Source: Candidatus Bipolaricaulota bacterium
GTDB lineage: Bacteria; Bipolaricaulota; Bipolaricaulia; Bipolaricaulales; Bipolaricaulaceae
Direction of reading: 5' to 3'
DNA: 64,000 nt
Assembly: GCA_025060415.1 (NCBI GenBank)
Contig: JANXBT010000001.1
Span: 68,313 to 132,312, forward strand
In this document: piece after piece, positions 1 to 7,209 of the stretch
Position numbering within the stretch: the first letter of the stretch is position 1
How the letters are laid out: every line of letters begins with the position of its first letter
Made by a program: the position numbers and the translations under genes
Notes under the pieces: model-generated
Database searches by the model: none
Told to the model about the DNA's origin: nothing
Seen by the model: only the letters and a program-made list of their open reading frames with translations

Positions 1-586
1 GCGCGGGGAGCCGGCCCTCCCGGGCTAGGCGCACCGCCGCCTCCCAAAGCTGGCGCGCCCCGGCGACGGGAACGTCCTCCAGGGCGAGGAGCACGTCCCC
101 GGCCCGGAGGCCCAGGTCCTGGGCCTGGGGCGCGGGCGCGGCGAGGACCACGAAAGTTCGGCCGGCCTCGGCGCGCGTCTGGAGGGCGCCCAGGAGGGCC
201 TCGGCCCGGGGGATCCAGCGCAGGGGCACCTCCCGGCGCGGGCCGGGGAGGCGGGCCAGGGCGGACCAGGCCGCGAGGGGCCGCTCCACGGGGACTCCCT
301 CCACCTCCACCAGGACGTCGCCGCGGGCGATCCCCAGGGCCGCCGCGGCCGAACCCTCCCGCACCTGGGCCACGCCGAGGTAGGGCAAGGCCGCCCCGCC
401 GGGCAGGGCGAGGGAGCGCCCCGTGAGGACGAGCCCGGCCTCCTCCAGGGCGTGCATGTCCGCCCACAGCCCCGCTTGGAGGGCCGTCACCACCACCATT
501 ACCCCCAGCACGAACAGGGCCAGGGGCAGGGCCAGGAAGGCCCCCGCCACCACCCCGCGTTCGCCCAGCCTCCAGAGGACCTTCAT
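1..586 (-). CDS. Membrane protein with two PDZ-like domains in the pstA position (partial)
   Basis: The frame is open from an ATG at 586 to the left edge, giving 195 residues of an incomplete protein. Residues about 12-40 form one hydrophobic membrane segment. Two PDZ-like blocks follow: the first has YLGVAQV and a GIARGDVLVEVEGVPV core, the second GLRAGDVLLALEDVPVAGA. The start overlaps the pstC stop as ATGA, so the two genes are translationally coupled. In pst operons pstA normally follows pstC, and PstA has a periplasmic stretch after its first membrane helix. I infer that this is either a PstA with PDZ domains inserted there or a separate PDZ protein. The permease core that would decide it lies outside the window. 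Confidence 0.6.
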   Translation of the reverse strand, partial: MKVLWRLGERGVVAGAFLALPLALFVLGVMVVVTALQAGLWADMHALEEAGLVLTGRSLALPGGAALPYLGVAQVREGSAAAALGIARGDVLVEVEGVPVERPLAAWSALARLPGPRREVPLRWIPRAEALLGALQTRAEAGRTFVVLAAPAPQAQDLGLRAGDVLLALEDVPVAGARQLWEAAVRLAREGRLPA

Positions 587-1503
587 GCGTACCTCCGGCG
601 GATCCGCCGGATCACCCGATGGCTGAGGAGGTTCAGGCCGAAGGTCACGAGGAAGAGGAGGAGGCCGATGGCGAAGAGATGGCTCCAGATGAAGGCGCCG
701 GCCTCGTGGTCGCCGGTGGCGATGTTCACCATGGCCGTGGTGAGGGGGAGGAGGGGTTTGAGGGGGTGGGGGGGCCAGGCGGGGGTGCGGCCGGCGGCCA
801 GGGCCACGATCATCGTCTCGCCCACGGCCCGGGTGAGGGCCAGGATGAAGGCCGCGCCGATACCGGAGAAGGCCGCGGGCACCACCACCCGCAGGAGCAC
901 CGTGGGCCGCCGCGCCCCCAGCGCGTAGCCCGCCTCCCACAGGCTGCGGGGCACCGCGTAGAGCACGTCATCGGAAAGGGAGGCCATGTAGGGCGTGATC
1001 ATGAGGCCCATGACGAGCCCGGCGGAAAGCCCGTTCCAAAAGCCCACGGGGAGGAAGCGCTGGAGGAAGGGGGTTACGAAGCGCAGGGCGAAGAACCCGT
1101 AGACCACGGTGGGCACCCCGGCCAAGAGCTCCAGGGCCGGCTTGAGCACGGCCCGAAGGTGGGGCGGGGCGTAGGCCGTGAGGAAGACCGCGGCCAGGAA
1201 GCCCAGGGGCACGGCCACGCTGAGGGCGATGGCCGTGACCAGGAGCGTGGCCCCCAAAAGGGGGAGGATCCCGTAGCTTGCGGGCTCGTGGATGGGGGCC
1301 CAGCGCGTCCCGCCCAGGAATTCCGAAAGGGGCACGGTCCGGAAGAACGGGAGGCTTTGGTGCACGAAGATGGCCACCACCGCGGTCACCACGGCCAGGG
1401 CGGAGAGGGCGCAGAGGGCAAGGAGGGCGCGGATGGCGTCCTCCTTGCCCCGGCGCAGGCGGGCCAGGACGGCGGGGTAAGGGGCAGCCCTAGAGGCCTG
1501 CAT
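583..1503 (-). CDS. pstC: Phosphate ABC transporter permease PstC
   Basis: Inner-membrane permease of the high-affinity phosphate importer, working with PstS, PstA and PstB. The protein has 306 residues and about six membrane segments. The permease loop is seen as EAGYALGARRPTVLLRVVVPAAFSGIGAA, with the PstC-typical GETMIVALAAG after it. The ATG at 1503 was chosen because the upstream part of the frame is the antisense of pstS and reads as low-complexity sequence. This start overlaps the end of pstS by 14 bp. It is the second gene of a minus-strand pstS-pstC-(pstA) operon. Confidence 0.92.
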   Translation of the reverse strand: MQASRAAPYPAVLARLRRGKEDAIRALLALCALSALAVVTAVVAIFVHQSLPFFRTVPLSEFLGGTRWAPIHEPASYGILPLLGATLLVTAIALSVAVPLGFLAAVFLTAYAPPHLRAVLKPALELLAGVPTVVYGFFALRFVTPFLQRFLPVGFWNGLSAGLVMGLMITPYMASLSDDVLYAVPRSLWEAGYALGARRPTVLLRVVVPAAFSGIGAAFILALTRAVGETMIVALAAGRTPAWPPHPLKPLLPLTTAMVNIATGDHEAGAFIWSHLFAIGLLLFLVTFGLNLLSHRVIRRIRRRYA

Positions 1504-2611
1504 GCCGGCGGTAGCGGCGGGCGATCTCCTCCAGGGGCAGGCCGGCGAACTGGCCGCCGAAGGCCGTGCCGGTCCGCCGCTCCCGCCAGATCCTCCGCGT
1601 GGCCTCCAGCACCTCCGGCGCCGCCGGCAAGTAGCCCACGTCCAGCATGAACTCGGGGTCCGCCACCCGCTCCAGCAGGAAGTCCACGAAGGCCGCAAGG
1701 AGCGGGCGCTCGGCGGAGCGGGCGTTCACGTAGACGAAGAGGGGCCGGCTCAGGGGGTAGAGGAAGCTGCCGATCGTGTCCAGGGTGGGGAGGATGCCCT
1801 GGGGCCGGAGGTCGGGGGCGGCCAGGAGCGGGGGCTTGCCGGCCGCGGCCCGCCGGCGGTTGATCTCCGCGAGGATCTCCGCGGGCGGGTCGATCACCAC
1901 CCGGCGGGGGTCGATGGCCACGGCCTGCACCCGGTCCCGGTTGTGCTCCAGGTAGGCGAAGCCGAAGTAAGTGAGGGCGTAGGGGTCGGCGCCGGCCTGC
2001 TCCGCCAGGAGCTGGTCCTCCTCCGTGCCGAAGTAGTCCGCACGGGAATCGCCCTCCTTGCCGTTCACCACCGCCGTGAACACGTCGAAGGTCCCGGAGG
2101 TGGAGGCCGCTCCGGAAAGGACGATGGGGGCGTCGGCGAAGCGGGAGCCCAGGTGGCTCCAGCGGGTGACCAGGCCTTCGGCCTCCTTGGACCAGAGGAG
2201 CTCCAGCTCGCCGAGGGTGAGGACGGGGAGGCCGTCGCGGAAGATGCGGGTGCGGGTGGACACGGCCACGGCCACGCCGTCCAGGCCGATGAGGAGTTCA
2301 AGGTAGCGGACGCCGCGCTCCTGGGCGGTGTTGATTTCCGCGGGGCGGATGGGGCGGGAGGCGTTGTTCATGTCGGTTTCCTGGGCGAGGAAGCGGCGGA
2401 AGCCGCCGCTGGTGCCGCTGATGCCCACGGCCAGGCGGGCCTGGGGGTGGCGGGCGGCGAACTCCGCGGCCGCGGCCTGCACGATGGGGGCCACGGTGCT
2501 AGATCCGTCCACCACGATGGCCACGGCCTCCCGGGGGAGGGTGGGCTGGGCCAGGGCCACGCGGACCAGAAGGAACCCGAGGGCAAGGCCAAGCAGGCGC
2601 GTTCTACGCAT
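1490..2611 (-). CDS. pstS: Phosphate-binding protein PstS
   Basis: Secreted substrate-binding component of the phosphate importer, 373 residues. The signal peptide is MRRTRLLGLALGFLLVRVALA. Family motifs are VDGSSTVAPI near residue 32 and the phosphate-contact block GISGTSGGFRRF. The ATG at 2611 is preceded by AGGAGG at six bases, which favours it over a possible ATG 11 codons upstream. The gene lies downstream of the phoU-like gene across a 122 bp gap and overlaps pstC by 14 bp. There is no lipobox, so the protein is probably free in the periplasm or held by its permease. Confidence 0.93.
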   Translation of the reverse strand: MRRTRLLGLALGFLLVRVALAQPTLPREAVAIVVDGSSTVAPIVQAAAAEFAARHPQARLAVGISGTSGGFRRFLAQETDMNNASRPIRPAEINTAQERGVRYLELLIGLDGVAVAVSTRTRIFRDGLPVLTLGELELLWSKEAEGLVTRWSHLGSRFADAPIVLSGAASTSGTFDVFTAVVNGKEGDSRADYFGTEEDQLLAEQAGADPYALTYFGFAYLEHNRDRVQAVAIDPRRVVIDPPAEILAEINRRRAAAGKPPLLAAPDLRPQGILPTLDTIGSFLYPLSRPLFVYVNARSAERPLLAAFVDFLLERVADPEFMLDVGYLPAAPEVLEATRRIWRERRTGTAFGGQFAGLPLEEIARRYRRHAGL

Positions 2612-2733
2612 TTTTTTCCTCCTTTTTATACTTTTCGCCGCCATTTTATAGCCCGGCCCAAGGCTGGCAAGGGAAAGAAGGCGTGAACTTCGTTCTACAT
2701 CGGGGTAGATTGCTACGTTACTCCTCTGGCGCC
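2612..2733 (-). promoter_or_regulatory. pstS upstream region
   Basis: 122 bp between the phoU-like gene and pstS. A TATAAA hexamer (minus strand, 2650-2645) lies 33 bases before the start, with AGGAGG at the usual distance from the ATG. CGTTCTAC occurs at 2691-2698 and again across the pstS start (about 2600-2607). I see no convincing -35 element and no recognisable PHO box. Confidence 0.35.
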
Positions 2734-3735
2734 CTATATAGAAGCAGGAAGAGGGGGAGAAACCGAGGCGTCCAGGGCCGTCTCCGCGATGTTGTACCCG
2801 TGCTCCCGGATGCGCAGGAGGCTGTCGGCGGCGATGGCCAGGGAGAGGGCGTTCTCCGGCTGGTCCCGGGCCGCGGCCTGCACCCACGGCCAGACCTCCT
2901 CCGGCCGCTCCTTCCCCTCCAGCACGGCGTTGGCCCGCGCGGGATCCCGCTCCTCAAAGGCCCGGATGGCCTCGGCGATGACGGCGCGGGAGGCTTGGGC
3001 CAGGCGGGTGAGCCGCTCCGCAAAGATAGGGACGGGCGGGGCGGCCAGGGCCAGGGCCGCCCGGCACACCTTCGCCGCGTGGTCCGCCACCCGCTCCAGC
3101 TGGTCCGCCACGCTCTGGTAGTGCCAGAACTCCTGGCGGGAGCGCCCCACCTCCTGCTCCAAAAGGAGGTCGCGCAAAAGAAGCCCGAACTGACGGGCCA
3201 CCAGGAGGACCAGGCGGTCCACATCGCCGTCCCGCTCGATCACGTCCCGCGCCAGCTCCTCGTCCCGGGCCAGGAAGGCCTGCAGGGCGTCATCCCACAT
3301 GGCCTCGGTGATCCCGTGGATGCGGCGGATCGTGGCGTCCACGGGGAAGTCGCGCACGTCCGCCACGCAGGTGAGGGTCACGGCGGATTGGGTCTCGCCC
3401 AGGATCTCCAGCCCCACCAGGGACTGGGCGATCTCCCGGATCGTGCGGCGCTCCTCGGGGCGGAACCGCTTCCCCACCACCTCGATGACCTCAAAGCCGG
3501 CGACGTAGTGGGCGATGATGTCCCTGAGGAGCTGGACGGGGGTTTTCCCGTCCATGAGGATGCGGCAGCGGTTGCGCTCCCGCACGGCGGGGGGGAGGAG
3601 GAGGAGCCCGCCCGCGGGCGTGGGGACGAGGGTCACCGCCGTGCCCTGCCCGACCCCCATGGCCGCGGCCCACTCCTTGGGCAGGGTCACGAGGAGGGTG
3701 CCCCCGCCGGTGACCTGCACCCTTCTTTGGTACAT
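2734..3735 (-). CDS. PhoU-family regulator with N-terminal AbrB-type domain
   Basis: Cytoplasmic phosphate-signalling protein of 333 residues. Residues 1-45 (QVTGGGTLLVTLPKEWAAAMG) have the SpoVT/AbrB swapped-hairpin pattern found in archaeal-type PhoU proteins. The remainder is helical with PhoU-like segments, for example DVRDFPVDATIRRIHG and YQSVADQLERVADHAAKVC. The start has AGGAGG seven bases upstream. It is the first gene before pstS-pstC, so I infer it is both the PhoU of this transporter and possibly its DNA-binding autoregulator. Classical bacterial PhoU is about 230 residues and lacks the AbrB head. No PhoB/PhoR pair is present in the window. Confidence 0.85.
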   Translation of the reverse strand: MYQRRVQVTGGGTLLVTLPKEWAAAMGVGQGTAVTLVPTPAGGLLLLPPAVRERNRCRILMDGKTPVQLLRDIIAHYVAGFEVIEVVGKRFRPEERRTIREIAQSLVGLEILGETQSAVTLTCVADVRDFPVDATIRRIHGITEAMWDDALQAFLARDEELARDVIERDGDVDRLVLLVARQFGLLLRDLLLEQEVGRSRQEFWHYQSVADQLERVADHAAKVCRAALALAAPPVPIFAERLTRLAQASRAVIAEAIRAFEERDPARANAVLEGKERPEEVWPWVQAAARDQPENALSLAIAADSLLRIREHGYNIAETALDASVSPPLPASI

Positions 3736-3871
3736 CCCGACCTCCTATATACCTTGGCGCGGTCGTATGATTTTAGGGCCTCTTGGGCGAGCTTGCCGGC
3801 ATGCGGAGGGTTGCCCGCGGGCGAAGCGAACATCGGGGAAGGTCCTGGGGATGCGCCGCGGCGTCGAACCG
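3736..3871 (-). promoter_or_regulatory. Upstream region of the phoU-like gene
   Basis: 136 bp between the WD40 gene stop and the phoU-like start. On the minus strand a TAAAAT hexamer at 3775-3770 lies about 34 bases before the ATG, followed by TATATAGGAGG. I see no matching -35 and no terminator hairpin for the WD40 gene, which suggests possible read-through. Confidence 0.35.
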
Positions 3872-5752
3872 CTACTCCCGCCCAATACAAGCGGCCAAGC
3901 TGCCCGTCCCCGTGGGGGCGAAAGGGGAGTCAAGGTTCCAGAGCTTGATCATGCCGAACACCGACCCCAAAGCCAAAACCTTTCCATCCGGGCTTACGGC
4001 TAAGGAGAAGACCCCTAGGGCACAGACTTCTTGGGCCTGAAGCTCGGCGATCTTTCTCCCCGTGAGGGCCTCCCAGAACTTGATGGTCCGAGAACACCCG
4101 GAGACCAGGACCTTTCCGTCTGCGCTGAAAGCCAGAGTATGGATTGGGTTCCTGTGCCCTTCGAGAAGCCGGGTGATCCAGCTCCGGCCGGCCACGTTCC
4201 AAAAGTCCAGGATCCCCGAGCGGGACCCGGAGACTAAGAACCTCCCGTCCGGGCTGAAGGCCATGGCCGAGATTGGCTCCTGTCCGGGAGAGTGAAGCAC
4301 GGCGAGCTCGGTGCCTCGGGCGACATCCCAAAGCTGGATCCCCTTGCCCCCGCAAGCGAGGAGGGTTCCGTCCGGAGTGAACGCCACGCAACAGAGCTCC
4401 GGAGGCCCCTGGAAGGTGGCCAAGACCCTGCGCTGCGCAACCCGCCAAATCCGAACAGTCCCGTAGGAGGCGACGGCAAGGAGGGCACCATCCGGACTAA
4501 AAGCCAACCCGCTGGGGGCCCAGTGACCTTTAAGGGTGGCCGCTTCCCTTAAGGTGGCAATCTCCCAGAGCTTGATCGTATGGTCTGCGGATCCAGTGGC
4601 CAAAAGCGTTCCATCCGGGCTGAAGGCCAAGGTGGTGACCGAGCCTTTATGCCCCTTGAAGGTGGCCACCTTCCTTCCCGTGGCCTCCCAAAGGTGAACC
4701 CTCCCCTCGTCGTCCCCCGCAGCCAGAAGCCTTCCATCCGGACTGAACGCCAGCTTCAAAGCCCGGATGATTTCCTGAGGCAGGGTGACCACCTCCTTGG
4801 GAGGGGAAATCTGCCACACTCTGATCGTTTGGTCCTCGGCGCTGGAGGCCAGGAAACGTTCGTCCGGGCTGAACGCCAAGCATTCGACGCCGCCGGCATG
4901 ACCCTTCAGGGTGGCCACCGCCCTTCCCGTGGGGACTTGCCAAACCTTGATCGTTCGGTCCTCAGACCCCGAAGCCAGAAGGACTCCGGTCGTGTTGAAC
5001 GCCAGGGATTTAACAGCCCCCCTGTGTCCCTTAAAGGTGGCGAGCTCGTGTTGTGCGGGCACGTCCCACAGCTTAATGAGTCCCTCCTGGGTTCCCGCGG
5101 CGAGGAGCCTCCCGTCCGGGCTGAGCGCCACGGCCTCTATCCCCCTCACCGAGGTGTGGAACACGGCGATTTCTTCCCGAGTGAGGACGTTCCAAAGGTG
5201 GAGGGTCGCTTCCCCAACGAGGGGATGTTCCTCTAGCGTCACGGCGACGGGGATCCCTTGGGTGGTGAAGAACACTCCTGTGGGGTCCCATGGGATCACA
5301 GTCACCGAGGCCACCTCCCTTCCGCTAGCCACTTCCCAAATTGTGAACTTCCAGCCGAAGCGGGATGCGGAAGCGAGGAGCCTTCCGTCTGGGCTAAACG
5401 CCAAAGAAGCCGCGTCCCCGCGGACGGCGAAGATCTCCTTTCCGGATGCAAGCTCGTAGACGAGGATTTTTTCCGTGTTTCCGAACGCCAGGAGGGCCCC
5501 ATCTGGGCAGAAGGCCACGCTGCCACTCCACCCTCTCCCGCAGCTCTCCAAGGTTTGCACAAGGGTCCATGAAGAGGTGTCGATAAGGTTTACCACCCCC
5601 GCCGTCCCGGCGGCCGCAAGGTACCTTCCATCCGGAGAGAAGCTCAACGCACGGATCCGGCCGACTCCCAGCGTGCGCACGGTCCCGGGGGCGCCAAGGC
5701 TTTGGGAAATAAATGCCCAAGCCAATAGCCATAGAGCCGCCCCGCGGTTCAT
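3872..5752 (-). CDS. Secreted 14-blade WD40 repeat protein
   Basis: 626 residues, starting with a signal peptide (MNRGAALWLLAWAFISQSLGA) from the ATG at 5752. An earlier ATG at 5794 would add 14 charged residues and spoil the signal. The rest is an unbroken run of WD40 repeats, each with AFSPDG and an ending such as IKLWDV or IRVWQI. I count 14 repeats, which is two seven-blade propellers. Such domains are protein-interaction platforms and no catalytic domain is attached. It lies alone between the pst operon and the decayed stretch at 5.8-6.3 kb. A second WD40 gene of seven blades lies just beyond. Export to the periplasm or surface is inferred from the signal only. Confidence 0.85.
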   Translation of the reverse strand: MNRGAALWLLAWAFISQSLGAPGTVRTLGVGRIRALSFSPDGRYLAAAGTAGVVNLIDTSSWTLVQTLESCGRGWSGSVAFCPDGALLAFGNTEKILVYELASGKEIFAVRGDAASLAFSPDGRLLASASRFGWKFTIWEVASGREVASVTVIPWDPTGVFFTTQGIPVAVTLEEHPLVGEATLHLWNVLTREEIAVFHTSVRGIEAVALSPDGRLLAAGTQEGLIKLWDVPAQHELATFKGHRGAVKSLAFNTTGVLLASGSEDRTIKVWQVPTGRAVATLKGHAGGVECLAFSPDERFLASSAEDQTIRVWQISPPKEVVTLPQEIIRALKLAFSPDGRLLAAGDDEGRVHLWEATGRKVATFKGHKGSVTTLAFSPDGTLLATGSADHTIKLWEIATLREAATLKGHWAPSGLAFSPDGALLAVASYGTVRIWRVAQRRVLATFQGPPELCCVAFTPDGTLLACGGKGIQLWDVARGTELAVLHSPGQEPISAMAFSPDGRFLVSGSRSGILDFWNVAGRSWITRLLEGHRNPIHTLAFSADGKVLVSGCSRTIKFWEALTGRKIAELQAQEVCALGVFSLAVSPDGKVLALGSVFGMIKLWNLDSPFAPTGTGSLAACIGRE

Positions 5753-5865
5753 GCACGCCCTTCGGCGCCATTTTACAGCGGGGTGCTCGGACAAGCCCTA
5801 AGGCACGTGCCCCCTCGGAGGACGGGATCTTTCAGGGAACCTCAGGGAACCTCCGGCTTCGGGGG

Positions 5866-5930
5866 TTTTGCCCTTGCCATCCATGCGCGCGGCACAAGGC
5901 GTCCCATCCGGGCGGAAGGCGGAAGAGCTC
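5866..5930 (-). pseudogene. Possible WD40 blade remnant
   Basis: On the minus strand this short piece reads SSAFRPDGTPCAARMDGKGKT, which resembles the AFSPDG core of the neighbouring WD40 repeats. It has no start, no flanking blades and no ribosome binding site. I infer a leftover of a decayed WD40 gene. The evidence is one motif only. The rest of the 580 bp between the two WD40 genes holds nothing else I can name apart from the fragment at 5983-6228. Confidence 0.3.
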
Positions 5931-5982
5931 CCTTGTGTGTTGTGGGCGGACGAAACGTGCCGCCCCCTCGGGCTTCCCAGAG

Positions 5983-6228
5983 CTAGACGCGGAGGAACCC
6001 GGCGGGGCCAGGGGCCCGCAGTTCCACCGCGCTTTGCGCCTCCAGCGTTATGGGCTCCCGCCTCGAGACGACCCCCCAAGGTTCGGTTCGCAGGCCCAAA
6101 GGCGCGCTAGGGCGGAACACCCTTACCAAGACGGTGTGCCCCTGGGGCAGCCGCCTCTCGCCGTTTTGAACCGCCCTAAGCCGCACCCACTCAAGGCCAA
6201 GGGGCCCATAGGGGCCGAAGAGCGCACC
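5983..6228 (-). pseudogene. Orphan C-terminal protein fragment
   Basis: An open stretch bounded upstream by an in-frame TAA ends in a normal stop. It reads like a genuine protein C-terminus: GPLGLEWVRLRAVQNGERR, then VLVRVFRPSAPLGLRTEP and SAVELRAPGPAGFLRV. The alternating hydrophobic pattern suggests a beta-sandwich domain. There is no credible start codon or ribosome binding site; a GTG at 6186 is possible. I do not recognise the family. It is most likely the tail of a gene whose front was lost, lying in the same decayed gap as the WD40 remnant. Confidence 0.35.
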
Positions 6229-6333
6229 TTAGGTTTGAGGGCCCCTCCCTGCCCCCGACGTTTGCCTGGGCCCCGCACCAAATGGAGCCCTCCTAGCGCT
6301 GCGGGCCGCCTCGCCCCTGAGCCCCAAACGCGG

Positions 6334-7209
6334 TTAAGGACGCCACAGGACGAGCGTTCCGTCTTCCGCCCCGGCCAAGAACAGCCCGGCGGGGCTGAAC
6401 CGCACGGCGACGAGCACGGCCGGGAGGGCGGGCGAGGCAAAAAGAGACCGGCCGCTGACGGTTTCCCACACTTTGGCCGTCTGGTCCAGCGAGCCCGTGG
6501 CCAGGAAGGCCCCGTCCGGGGAGAAGGCCACGGCCACCGTGCAGCTCTCGTGGGCCCAGGCCTCCCAAAGGGGAAGCCACACCGCCGTGTCCCAAACCCT
6601 GAGGAGCTTGCCCATCCCGGCCGCAAGGAGGAACCCATCCGGGGAGAAGGCCACGTCCCACGCCCGGCCGGGAAAGCTCCGGACTTCTTGGCGCGTGGCG
6701 AGGTCCCACACCGCCAGGCGGTCGGAACCGGCAGTAGCGAAGAGCGCGGCCCGCGGGGAAGCGGCGATCCCCCACACCGCGCCCGGATGGGCCTCTAAGG
6801 ACCACGCCCGCCGCCTCTCCTGAAGGTCCCAAGCGAGGACGAGGCCGTTGGCTCCGCCCCCAAGGAGGAGCCCGTTGGAAGCAAAGGCTAGGCTGCGCAG
6901 GAGGGCGGACGTCTCCGTCTCCCAGTGGAGGGTGCCCTCCGGCCAGCGCCAAACCCGCAGGACGTTCCACCCTCCCGCGGCCAGGAGCCCCTTCCCATCC
7001 CAGGCCAGGGCGTACACCGGGCCGGGGAAGGGGAGCTCCCCCACCGCCCGGCCCTCGGGAAGGGCGAGCACGAGGACTCTTTCGGCGGTGCCCAGGAAAA
7101 CGAGGGAGTCCGCGCAGGCGAGGTCGCCGAGCCAGGCGGTGGGTTGGAGCAGCCGCGGTTCGCCCGCAAGGACAGTCAGCGCCACGCAAAAGAGGGAAAG
7201 GAGCCGCAT
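6334..7209 (-). CDS. Secreted 7-blade WD40 repeat protein
   Basis: 291 residues: a signal peptide (MRLLSLFCVALTVLAGEP) and exactly seven WD40-like blades, with cores such as WDVAFSPDGFLLAAG and VAFSPDGAFLATGSLDQTA, each ending in a VWDL- or VWET-type strand. One closed propeller is expected. The start at 7209 has AAGGAGG and begins immediately after the glgP stop. It is therefore probably cotranscribed with the glycogen phosphorylase gene. Its function is unknown. It could bind a partner at the cell envelope, although the neighbouring glgP product is cytoplasmic. Confidence 0.85.
   Translation of the reverse strand: MRLLSLFCVALTVLAGEPRLLQPTAWLGDLACADSLVFLGTAERVLVLALPEGRAVGELPFPGPVYALAWDGKGLLAAGGWNVLRVWRWPEGTLHWETETSALLRSLAFASNGLLLGGGANGLVLAWDLQERRRAWSLEAHPGAVWGIAASPRAALFATAGSDRLAVWDLATRQEVRSFPGRAWDVAFSPDGFLLAAGMGKLLRVWDTAVWLPLWEAWAHESCTVAVAFSPDGAFLATGSLDQTAKVWETVSGRSLFASPALPAVLVAVRFSPAGLFLAGAEDGTLVLWRP

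Noticed and set aside
1503-2066. PstS and PstC read as one longer product from upstream ATGs
   Set aside because: The upstream parts of those frames are out-of-frame readings of neighbouring genes. Ribosome binding site and signal peptide fix the shorter starts.
2683-2722. PHO box upstream of pstS
   Set aside because: Only a loose repeat (CGTTCTAC) was found. It does not match the CTGTCAT-type direct repeats of PhoB sites.
5713-6798. Plus-strand open frame across the gap between the WD40 genes
   Set aside because: It runs antisense into the seven-blade gene and has Arg/Pro/Gly-rich shadow composition without a ribosome binding site.
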